A stretch of 37,232 nt of DNA from a bacterium OM1 bin76. GTDB taxonomy: Bacteria > Actinomycetota > Acidimicrobiia > Spongiisociales > ZC4RG35. Of this stretch, positions 24,028-30,869 are shown in pieces. The stretch lies in contig MPNA01000028.1 of the NCBI GenBank assembly GCA_002238785.1, positions 1 through 37,232 on the forward strand, written 5' to 3'. The notes under the pieces were generated by a model. It made no database searches and was not told where the DNA came from. It saw only the letters and a program-made list of their open reading frames with translations. The first letter of the stretch is position 1, and every line of letters starts with the position of its first letter. A program made the translations under genes and the position numbers.

Positions 24028-24678
24028 ATGGCAAAGAGGACCCCGAGCAGCAGAAAACCCGCCAGGGCCAGAGTCAAGCCTCGAAAGGCGTCCGGCCGCA
24101 AGCGCAAATCCAAGTCTCCACCGCGCTATGCCCGGGGCGCCGCCGGGTCCGCCGCCGTGGCGCCCAGGGAACCCAAGTACAAGAAGGGCGATTACGTGGT
24201 GCACATCCAACACGGAGTGGCTCACATCTCTGACATCCAGGTCAAGAGTGACTTCGGAGAGGAGCAGGAGTACTTCGTCCTCAACTTTCCCACCGAAGAG
24301 ATGGTTATCAGCGTCCCCACCAACAAGACCCTTTACACCATCCGCCCGCTGATAAACAAAACCGAGGCGGGCCGGGTGGTGCAAAAGCTCAAAGAGGATC
24401 CCCAGGAGTCCGGCGCCAATTGGAGCCGGTGGTACAAGGTTCTGCAGGAAAAGATGTACTCGGGCGACATATTCCAGGTGGCCGAAGTGGTGAGGGATCT
24501 GAATTACTCCAACCAGACCAAGGGCATCTCCCCGGCGTTGAAGAAGATGTTGAATCGCGCCCGCAGCGCCCTGATCACCGAAATACGGTTCTCCCTGGGC
24601 TTGAAGGCCGAGGCGGCGGAGACCAAGATCAACCGGGCTCTGCCCACATTCGAGCCCATCTCCCGCAAGAAGAAGTGA
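24028..24678 (+). CDS. carD: CarD-family RNA polymerase-binding regulator
   Basis: A 216-residue CarD/CdnL protein that binds the RNA polymerase beta subunit and stabilises open promoter complexes, notably at rRNA promoters. The RNAP-interaction domain starts at KYKKGDYVVHIQHGVAHI (about 50-67). A helical DNA-binding part contains the NWSRWY motif with the upstream-fork Trp and GDIFQVAEVVRDLNY. It is longer than the usual ~160 residues because of a 49-residue N-terminal tail; its first 30 residues hold 14 Lys/Arg. Such a tail could add DNA affinity. Its stop overlaps the ispF start. Confidence 0.94.
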   Translation: MAKRTPSSRKPARARVKPRKASGRKRKSKSPPRYARGAAGSAAVAPREPKYKKGDYVVHIQHGVAHISDIQVKSDFGEEQEYFVLNFPTEEMVISVPTNKTLYTIRPLINKTEAGRVVQKLKEDPQESGANWSRWYKVLQEKMYSGDIFQVAEVVRDLNYSNQTKGISPALKKMLNRARSALITEIRFSLGLKAEAAETKINRALPTFEPISRKKK

Positions 24679-25166
24679 GTCCCTCTCACCCGGAGTGGCG
24701 GGTGGGATGGGGAATCGATGCCCATCGTCTGGGAGCAGAACCTCCGGTGTTGCTGGCAGGGGTAGAAGCAGACCCGCACCGGGGGGTGATGGCCACCTCC
24801 GACGGGGACGTGGTGGCCCACGCCGTGATCGACGCCTTGCTGGGGGCTGCGGCGCTGGGAGACATCGGAGAGTACTTTCCGTCATCGGATCCCCGGTGGG
24901 AAAACGCCGACAGCATGAGTCTGGTGGCCCGGGTGGTAAAGATGGTGGAGGCATCCGGTTGGCAGCCTTCATTCTGCGACATAACGGTGATCGCCCAGTC
25001 GGTGCAGGTCTCGCCTTGCCGTGGGGCCATCCGTCAAGCCCTGGCCGGGGTGCTGAGGTTGCAGCCCGATCAGGTGTCGGTCAAGGCCACCACCACCGAC
25101 GGGTTGGGATGGCTGGGTCGCGACGAGGGCATCGCGGCTACGGCTTCGATCAGCGTGACCAGGTGA
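24675..25166 (+). CDS. ispF: 2-C-methyl-D-erythritol 2,4-cyclodiphosphate synthase
   Basis: A 163-residue trimeric zinc enzyme of the MEP isoprenoid pathway that cyclises CDP-methylerythritol phosphate to MEcPP. Zinc ligands D15 and H17 lie in WGIDAHRLG. The segments SDGDVVAHAVIDALLGAAAL, GDIGEYFP and KATTTDGLGWLGRDEGIAA are family hallmarks. The GTG at 24675 overlaps the carD stop by 4 nt and places the zinc motif correctly. In mycobacteria ispD stands between carD and ispF; here ispD is absent, so it must lie elsewhere or be missing. Confidence 0.95.
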   Translation: MSPSHPEWRVGWGIDAHRLGAEPPVLLAGVEADPHRGVMATSDGDVVAHAVIDALLGAAALGDIGEYFPSSDPRWENADSMSLVARVVKMVEASGWQPSFCDITVIAQSVQVSPCRGAIRQALAGVLRLQPDQVSVKATTTDGLGWLGRDEGIAATASISVTR

Positions 25167-25212
25167 ATATCTTCTTTGGGTAATCATCACCTGTCCTAAC
25201 ATCCGCGGTGCT

Positions 25213-26637
25213 TTGCGGATATTCAACACCCTGACCCGGGAACCGGCCGACCTGCAGCCGGTCAACCCTCCCGAGGTGGGAATGTATGTGTGCGGTCCCA
25301 CCGTGCAATCTCCTCCCCATGTGGGCCATGGCCGCTCGGCGGTGGTCTTCGACCTGGTCCGCCGCTACCTGGCCTGGAAGGGCTTCAGGGTCCGTTTTGT
25401 GCGCAACATCACCGACGTGGACGACAAGATCATCGCCATCGCCCACCAGGAGGGGGTCCCGCCCGAGGAACATGCCGTGCGGATCACCGACCAGTTCTCT
25501 CGGTGCTACCGGGACCTGGGAGTCGCAGATCCCGATGTGGAGCCTAAGGCCACCGAGCACATCCCGGACATGATCGTCCTCATACAGAAGTTGATCCGAC
25601 AGGGTTTGGCCTACTCGCGCAGCGGAGATGTGTATTTCGTGGTACGGGCGCTGCCCGGCTATGGGAAGCTATCAGGTCAAGACCTGGACGATCTGCTGGC
25701 CGGCGCCCGGGTGGAGGTGTCGGAGCATAAGAATGATCCGCTGGACTTTGCCCTTTGGAAGCGGGCCAAGCCCGGGGAACCGCATTGGAGTTCACCGTGG
25801 GGCGAGGGGCGACCGGGGTGGCACATCGAGTGCTCGGCCATGGCAGCGCGGTACCTGGGCGAGACCTTCGACATACACGGCGGAGGAAGCGACCTGATCT
25901 TCCCCCACCACGAGAACGAGATCGCCCAGTCGGAAGGCGCCACCCGCCGGCCCTTCGCGCGAATCTGGATGCACAACGGAATGCTCAACCTGGGCGGTGA
26001 GAAGATGTCCAAGTCCACCGGCCACCTGGTTGACCTCAACGAAGCCATCCGCCGGTTCGGAGGGTTGGCGGTGCGGATCTTCTATTTGCAGGCCCACTAC
26101 CGATCTCCCCAGGAGTTCTCGGCCGAACTGCTGGAGGACGCCCGGGTTGCCCTGGTCCGCCTGCACCGGGTCCTGGAGAGGACGTCGGATGTGCAGGCGG
26201 CATCCGATCCTGAGGTGATCTCCGCCTTCGAGGAGGCTATGGATGACGACCTCTCCACACCACGGGCACTGAGCGTGTTGTTCACCGCGGTCCGGAAGGC
26301 CAATCGGGAATTGGAGAACTCGGGGACCGCTGGCCCGATCGCGGCTGCAGTCCAGGAGATGGCCGCGGTGCTGGGCTTGGATGAAACCTCCCTGGTCGGC
26401 GCCGAGCCCACCGACTCCCAAGACCGAATGTGGTCTGCGGTGGCGGACCTGGCCGCCTCGGAGGGAACCGAATCCGCCGGAGGGCTGTCCGTCATGGTGG
26501 AGTCTCTTCTCGCCAAACGTTCCAACGCCCGCTCGGAGGGCGACTACGCAACCGCCGACCGTATCCGCCACAGCCTGGCCGGCGTGGGGATCGTGCTGGA
26601 GGACACCCGGGATGGCACCAACTGGGTACGGTGGTAG
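25213..26637 (+). CDS. cysS: Cysteinyl-tRNA synthetase
   Basis: A 474-residue class I synthetase charging tRNA-Cys. It shows the zinc Cys in YVCGPT (C27) and a HIGH-type motif PHVGH (residues 35-39). Further landmarks are WHIECSAMAARYLG, FDIHGGGSDLIFPHHENE and KMSKS near residue 264. The full C-terminal helical region separates it from the shorter mycothiol ligase MshC. It starts with TTG at 25213; a TAACAT -10-like box lies 10 nt upstream and a TTGGGT box further up (15-nt spacer), so a short-leader promoter is possible. It overlaps rlmB by 26 nt. Confidence 0.95.
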   Translation: MRIFNTLTREPADLQPVNPPEVGMYVCGPTVQSPPHVGHGRSAVVFDLVRRYLAWKGFRVRFVRNITDVDDKIIAIAHQEGVPPEEHAVRITDQFSRCYRDLGVADPDVEPKATEHIPDMIVLIQKLIRQGLAYSRSGDVYFVVRALPGYGKLSGQDLDDLLAGARVEVSEHKNDPLDFALWKRAKPGEPHWSSPWGEGRPGWHIECSAMAARYLGETFDIHGGGSDLIFPHHENEIAQSEGATRRPFARIWMHNGMLNLGGEKMSKSTGHLVDLNEAIRRFGGLAVRIFYLQAHYRSPQEFSAELLEDARVALVRLHRVLERTSDVQAASDPEVISAFEEAMDDDLSTPRALSVLFTAVRKANRELENSGTAGPIAAAVQEMAAVLGLDETSLVGAEPTDSQDRMWSAVADLAASEGTESAGGLSVMVESLLAKRSNARSEGDYATADRIRHSLAGVGIVLEDTRDGTNWVRW

Positions 26638-27367
26638 GGTCGAGGGGCTTTCGGCCGTAGAAGCGGCGCTGGAGGCCGGCCGGGTGGACCGCCTCCAGGT
26701 GATCAAGCGCTCGGCTTCCTCTTCCCGTCTGGCCGACCTCTTGGATCTCGCCCGTGACATGGGGGTGGCGATCGACCGGCGGGCCACTCTGGAAGGGATC
26801 GCCGTCACTTCCTCGCACCAGGGGGTGATAGCTGATTGCCGGCTCCTTCGTCCGGTAACCCTGTCCCGATTGGTTTCAGAGTCCACGCCGGCCTCGCTGG
26901 TGGTGGTGGACCATGTGACCGACCCCCGCAATCTGGGAGCGATCGCTCGCAGTGCGGTTGCTGCCGGCACTCCCCGTTTGGTGATTCCCCGCCGCAGGGG
27001 ATCTCCTCTCACCCCCACGGCCTTCAAGGCTGCGGCTGGGGCGCTGGAACGGGCCCGGGTGTGCCTGGTCTCATCGATACCGGAGGCGATCCGGCGACTC
27101 TCCCAGATGGATGTCTGGTCAGTGGGGCTCACCGCGGAAGCGCCCGACTCGCTGTTCGGACTGCCGTTGCTGAGTGCCCCGGTGGCCCTGGTGGTGGGCG
27201 CCGAGCACCGCGGCTTGTCGCGGCTGGTCATGGACCGGGTCGACCAACTTGCCGCCATCCCCATGGCGCCGGAAGCCGAGAGCCTCAATGCTTCGGTGGC
27301 GGCAGGACTGGCCCTGTTCGAATTGGCACGGATGCGCGGGTCCTTCGACAAACCCACCAGGGAATAA
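26612..27367 (+). CDS. rlmB: SpoU-family 23S rRNA 2'-O-methyltransferase
   Basis: A 251-residue SPOUT methyltransferase, probably methylating G2251 of 23S rRNA. The N-terminal substrate-binding domain opens with VEGLSAVEAALEAG. The knotted catalytic domain carries motif 1 DHVTDPRNLGAIARSAVAAG, motif 2 VVGAEHRGLS and motif 3 IPMAPEAESLNASVAAGLAL. The ATG at 26612 lies within cysS, with GGAGG 9 nt before it. The cysS-rlmB order is conserved in actinobacteria. TrmH-type tRNA methylation is an alternative, but the N-terminal domain favours RlmB. Confidence 0.9.
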   Translation: MAPTGYGGRVEGLSAVEAALEAGRVDRLQVIKRSASSSRLADLLDLARDMGVAIDRRATLEGIAVTSSHQGVIADCRLLRPVTLSRLVSESTPASLVVVDHVTDPRNLGAIARSAVAAGTPRLVIPRRRGSPLTPTAFKAAAGALERARVCLVSSIPEAIRRLSQMDVWSVGLTAEAPDSLFGLPLLSAPVALVVGAEHRGLSRLVMDRVDQLAAIPMAPEAESLNASVAAGLALFELARMRGSFDKPTRE

Positions 27368-27400
27368 CCTCAGAAGTGGTACGATTCCGGTCGCAGACCC

Positions 27401-27474
27401 GCTGGCGTAGCTCAGACGGCCAGAGCAGCTGATTTGTAATCAGCAGGTCGTGGGTTCGAGTCCCACCGCCAGCT
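27401..27474 (+). tRNA. tRNA-Thr (anticodon TGT)
   Basis: The 7-bp acceptor stem pairs GCTGGCG with CGCCAGC. The D arm begins GTAGCTCAG, the anticodon stem GCTGA/TCAGC holds the loop TTTGTAA with anticodon TGT at 27435-27437, and the T arm reads GTGGGTTCGAGTCCCAC. CCA is not encoded. Confidence 0.96.
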
Positions 27475-27615
27475 CGCTTCCCAGGCCAGGTAAAGAGACC
27501 AAAAACGCGCCGGGCCGCGATATCCTATCCAGAGGATGCCCAAACGAATGTACCGTGACCCTCGGTCCCAATTCCGACCCGCCGGTCTCTTCGGGTCCAC
27601 ACTTGGAGTAGCAGG

Positions 27616-28221
27616 GTGAAGGGTCGCCACGCCGCTTCAGGTTGGTCTCCGTTCTGGCGTGACATCCTGCTGCGATGCGTCTTGGCCTTGCTGCTCATCG
27701 CCATGGCCATCTTCATATGGTGGCTGTTTTCCGAAGACGAACTGTTCACCAGCGCGGTGACCACCACCTCCGAGACCGTCACCACCGCCTCGGAGGTTCC
27801 TGCCACCACCGCGGCAGACCCGGTGACTTCGACCACCACGGCGGCCGACACCCCTGCCGTCACGGATCCGGTACCCGAAACCACCACTCCCACCACTGCC
27901 TCAACCACTACCACTTCCAGCACGGCGCCTCCGCCGCGGCCACCCGCCGACCTGGTGGTCAAAGTCTTCAACGCCAACGGCGTGGCCGGGATTGCGGGTA
28001 GGACTACCGCCCGTGCCGAGGAAGCCGGATACGCAGTGGCGAACCCTGACAATCACCCCCAGTTCCTGGACATCTCCCGGGTGTGGTATCGGGAGGGCCT
28101 GCAGCGGGAAGCACAACAGCTTCAGGAGGCTTTGGTTCCTGACGCCTTGGTTGAACCGGTTCCACAGGAGCAGGAGGGTATCGACATCATGGTGATTCTG
28201 GGCCGTTCCTTCGAGGAGTGA
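27616..28221 (+). CDS. LytR_C-domain membrane protein
   Basis: A 201-residue protein with a basic N-terminus and one membrane helix (about 17-37). A ~70-residue Thr/Pro-rich linker and a C-terminal LytR_C domain (about 111-200: VVKVFNANGVAGIAGRTTA, then SRVWYREGLQREAQQL) follow. LytR_C domains accompany LytR-CpsA-Psr wall-ligase proteins, but the catalytic LCP domain is absent here, so this is an accessory or wall-associated protein. It starts at GTG 27616. The stop overlaps the next start (GTGA), so both products probably act together at the envelope. Confidence 0.8.
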   Translation: MKGRHAASGWSPFWRDILLRCVLALLLIAMAIFIWWLFSEDELFTSAVTTTSETVTTASEVPATTAADPVTSTTTAADTPAVTDPVPETTTPTTASTTTTSSTAPPPRPPADLVVKVFNANGVAGIAGRTTARAEEAGYAVANPDNHPQFLDISRVWYREGLQREAQQLQEALVPDALVEPVPQEQEGIDIMVILGRSFEE

Positions 28222-29126
28222 TTCCCACAGATCAACGCCCGCAACATAGAGCAGGCGCGTGGCAAGTCATCGGAGCGGCGTTGGCTGTCCTGTTATTGGG
28301 AGTGGCAGTCCGTTTTATCTCACCGGCCATCTTCTTGGACATTGCCTCTTTGTGGCCAATCGGAGCGGTGCTGTTGGCGGCGGGATGGGTTGTGAAGGCA
28401 ATCTGGTCGTATCAACCGATCAGCGACGCTCCCATCTTTGCGCTTCTGGTTTTCTCCTGGTTGGTCATTTCGACCTCGTTCTACTTTGCAGACTTGCCGG
28501 GCCTTCCGTCCAGCAGCGCCGACCTCCGGGGCCCGCCGGCCGTTTCGGGTCATCTCAACACCTTCACAGTCGAGATGACCGAAGGGAGTTTGACCCTCGG
28601 TCAGGGGACCAGCGCCTCGGCATACCAGGTTGACATGCCCCGACGGGGCGGCGGGGCAGGCATACCGGTGGCGTTGGAGAGTTTCGAAGAGGAGGGGGGA
28701 GAGATCAGAGTGATCGACGCAAGGGAACCCCTGCCTTCAGATCTCAACCTCTCCGTGCAAGACAATGGGTGGCTGCGGTTCCAGGGATGGGAGGTGGGTC
28801 TGCACACCGAACCAACCTGGGACTTGACACTGTCCGCCCCTGCAATCACAGCCGATCTGCAGACCCTGAAGATTGCCGCCCTCCAGGCAACCGGCGGTGG
28901 GACCATCAGGATGGGCGAGGCCGCGGGCCCGGTGGAGATTTCGGTTGCCGGGTCGTTCACCCTGGAAGTTCCGGAGCAGGCGGCAGTGGAGGTCCTTGGC
29001 GCCGCCATCGTCCCGGAGGAGTGGACGGTGGACGAGGACATGGCCTGGTTCGGCGAGCCAGGGGCTGGATGGCACATAATGGTGGCCGAGGGCGGATCGG
29101 TCCAGATCCTCACCTTCACCGAGTAA
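28218..29126 (+). CDS. Membrane protein with toastrack-like C-terminal domain
   Basis: A 302-residue protein with three hydrophobic segments near the N-terminus (about 15-35, 42-60, 70-92). A beta-rich extracytoplasmic domain of ~200 residues follows, in which short repeated strands alternate (TFTVEMTEGSLTLGQG, LKIAALQATGGGTIRMGEA, GPVEISVAGSFTLEVPEQ). This resembles LiaF/DUF4097-type 'toastrack' folds that sense or buffer envelope stress. No catalytic motif is visible. It is coupled by a 4-nt overlap to the LytR_C gene. The family call is from the topology and strand pattern only. Confidence 0.5.
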   Translation: MIPTDQRPQHRAGAWQVIGAALAVLLLGVAVRFISPAIFLDIASLWPIGAVLLAAGWVVKAIWSYQPISDAPIFALLVFSWLVISTSFYFADLPGLPSSSADLRGPPAVSGHLNTFTVEMTEGSLTLGQGTSASAYQVDMPRRGGGAGIPVALESFEEEGGEIRVIDAREPLPSDLNLSVQDNGWLRFQGWEVGLHTEPTWDLTLSAPAITADLQTLKIAALQATGGGTIRMGEAAGPVEISVAGSFTLEVPEQAAVEVLGAAIVPEEWTVDEDMAWFGEPGAGWHIMVAEGGSVQILTFTE

Positions 29127-29322
29127 GCCCCGCCGCTATCAGCGGGCTGCAAATCGCCACAATGCAGGGTGTCTGGCATAAGGTCGGCAGTTCGTGATCC
29201 ATGCTGCCACTTACGTGGAGTGCCCTTGCCCCGGCATGCGGGTTGCTTGGGTTACATCAATGGCCTGGTGAACCAAGAGAGTCGACTCGTGGCGGCATCC
29301 GCGTTTTCCACCTCCCTGCATA

Positions 29323-29340
29323 GTCCCGCTCTGGCGGGAC
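29323..29340. terminator. Hairpin between convergent genes
   Basis: GTCCCGC-TCTG-GCGGGAC is a perfect 7-bp stem with a 4-nt loop. It lies 9 nt beyond the stop of the leftward SDR gene and 196 nt after the toastrack-like gene. No T run is visible. Confidence 0.45.
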
Positions 29341-29349
29341 GGTCAACGA

Positions 29350-30129
29350 CTACGGGGCCAGGGGAGTGACGTAGGCAGCCGTGATCCCTCCATCCACCAT
29401 GAACTCGGTACCGGTGACGAACGAGGACTCATCGGACGCCAGCCACAGAGCCGCATGGGCCACTTCCGTGGCCTCGCCGAACCTTCCCATGGGAATGTGG
29501 ATCAACCGGCGTTGTCTCTTCTCCTCGGTGTCCAGATACTGCATCAGCAATTCGGTGCGCAGCGGCCCCGGGCACAGGGCGTTGACCCGGATGCCCTCCT
29601 TAGCGTGAACCACAGCCAACTCCCTGGTGAGAGAAAGCACCGCTCCCTTGGAGGCGGTGTACGCCAGTTGGGGAGTGGCCGCCCCCACCCTGGCGACGAA
29701 CGAGGCCGTGTTGATCACCGACCCTCCCCCCGAACGCCGCATCGCCGGGATGCCGTGCTTGCAACCCAGGAACACCCCCTTTACGTTCACCGCGAAGGTC
29801 AGGTCCCAGACTTCCTCGGTGGTTTCCACCGCGTCGGAGTCATCGGGATGGCTGACACCGGCGTTGTTGAACAGGACATGGAGCCCGCCGAACTCCCCTT
29901 CGGCGGCTTCGATCATGGCAGCGCAGTCCTCGTCTCGGGAGACGTCGGCTTGCACACCAATGATCCGTCCTCCCTTTGCCTCGATCCCCCTCACCGTGTC
30001 CAGCAACCCTTTGGGGTCGATGTCCACCGCCACCACCGCGGCGCCCTCTGCTGCGAACAAGGATGCGGTTCGGCGGCCGATACCGGATCCCGCTCCGGTG
30101 ATGAGCGCCGCCTTTCCCGCCAGTCGCAT
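29350..30129 (-). CDS. Short-chain dehydrogenase/reductase (SDR)
   Basis: A 259-residue classical SDR. The cofactor motif is TGAGSGIG (11-18), an Asp at 36 in VDIDP favours NAD(H), NNAG lies at 88-91, and the catalytic set is S143, Y157 and K161 (YTASK). The C-terminus has the usual SFVTGTEFMVDGG. The substrate is unknown. The start at 30129 follows a TAACCT box by 7 nt on the minus strand, so a leaderless transcript is possible. It is divergent from the selenoprotein gene with 34 nt between start codons, which may indicate shared control. Confidence 0.92.
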   Translation of the reverse strand: MRLAGKAALITGAGSGIGRRTASLFAAEGAAVVAVDIDPKGLLDTVRGIEAKGGRIIGVQADVSRDEDCAAMIEAAEGEFGGLHVLFNNAGVSHPDDSDAVETTEEVWDLTFAVNVKGVFLGCKHGIPAMRRSGGGSVINTASFVARVGAATPQLAYTASKGAVLSLTRELAVVHAKEGIRVNALCPGPLRTELLMQYLDTEEKRQRRLIHIPMGRFGEATEVAHAALWLASDESSFVTGTEFMVDGGITAAYVTPLAP

Positions 30130-30148
30130 GTACCAGAGGTTATCCGGC

Positions 30149-30154
30149 TATAGT
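30149..30154 (+). promoter_or_regulatory. -10 box before the selenoprotein gene
   Basis: TATAGT lies 9 nt before the ATG at 30164, fitting a near-leaderless start. No clear -35 is seen, and no ribosome site precedes the ATG. Confidence 0.4.
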
Positions 30155-30163
30155 CCCAAGGCC

Positions 30164-30838
30164 ATGGCCATCCCCGACTTCACTCTCGACGACCAGGCCC
30201 GTGATCCCTGGCGGCTGGCCGACCACCTGGACGCCGGGGTGCTCCTGGTCTTTTTGCGCGGCGACTGGTGACCGTATTGCAACGGCCAGTTGGCCAGCCT
30301 GTCGCAGCGCCACCCCGAGATCCTGGCTGCCGGTTTCCGGGTGGCGGCCATCGACATCGATGATCCTGACCGGCACGCCGCCATGGTCGCCAAGCTGCAG
30401 CTTGCGTTTCCGATGCTGTCCGACCCCGATCGCACCGGCGCCATAGCCCCCTACGGGTTGGAGGACAGCCACGATCCCCGCCGATTGGCCATCCCGGCGC
30501 TGGTGGCTGCAGAACCCGGGGGCGCCGAGTTCTATCGCTTCGTGGCCAGGGACTATGCCGACCGGTTGCCTGAGGATGATCTTCTGGAGGTCCTGGAGAC
30601 CCGGGGACTTCCACCCACCACCCAACCCCCTCCAACTCCGGGTCACGCCAGTCCCGGTCCTGGAGCCATGCCGCTTCGAGCAATGATCCCCTATTTCCGG
30701 GGAGGACGCTTTGCGGCGCTGGCGCTGGGATTGCGCCATCGTCATCTCGGAGAGGACTTCAAAGACGACTCCAAGGCGTTCGTGGCCGAAATGGACCGCT
30801 TCGTCGAAGCCGTCAAGAGCCTAAAGTCGCGCCAATAG
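30164..30838 (+). CDS. Peroxiredoxin-like selenoprotein, UxxC active site
   Basis: A 224-residue AhpC/TSA-type thioredoxin-fold protein whose codon 36 is TGA (30269-30271), read here as selenocysteine. N-terminal MAIPDFTLDD and VLLVFLRGDW lead straight into the TGA, followed in frame by PYCNGQLASL, giving U36-P-Y-C39. Cysteine homologues carry RGDWCPYC at this spot, so the TGA replaces exactly the catalytic Cys. Downstream family segments (KLQLAFPMLSDPDRTGAIA, RLAIPALV, FVARDYADRLPEDDLLEVL) stay in the same frame for 188 codons. Predicted role: thiol-dependent peroxide reduction or thiol-disulfide exchange in the cytoplasm. Read as stop, the gene would yield a 35-residue stub and a headless C-terminal part. 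Decoding needs SelA, SelB, SelD and tRNA-Sec, none in this window. Confidence 0.88.
30291..30312 (+). promoter_or_regulatory. Candidate bacterial SECIS hairpin
   Basis: Directly after the Sec codon, TGGCC (30291-30295) pairs with G307 and GCCA (30309-30312), with C308 bulged. Above an A-A mismatch, GC/GC closes a CTGTC loop at 30299-30303. The loop begins 27 nt after the TGA, within the usual bacterial SECIS range. A smaller alternative, CAAC-GGCCA-GTTG (30280-30292), has the favoured GG at the loop start but sits closer to the TGA than usual. Confidence 0.45.
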
Positions 30839-30869
30839 AAGGCCGGCGCAACTACCCTCGGGGTTGCTG

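Noticed and set aside
25792-27357. 521-residue minus-strand frame opposite cysS and rlmB
   Set aside because: It is antisense to two well-recognised genes, rich in low-complexity Arg/Ser stretches, and has no family pattern. It is a GC-driven shadow.
30269-30271. Reading the TGA as a pseudogene nonsense mutation
   Set aside because: The stop sits precisely at the catalytic Cys codon, the frame stays intact for 188 codons after it, and no other lesion is seen. A random nonsense mutation would not be expected to hit that exact codon.
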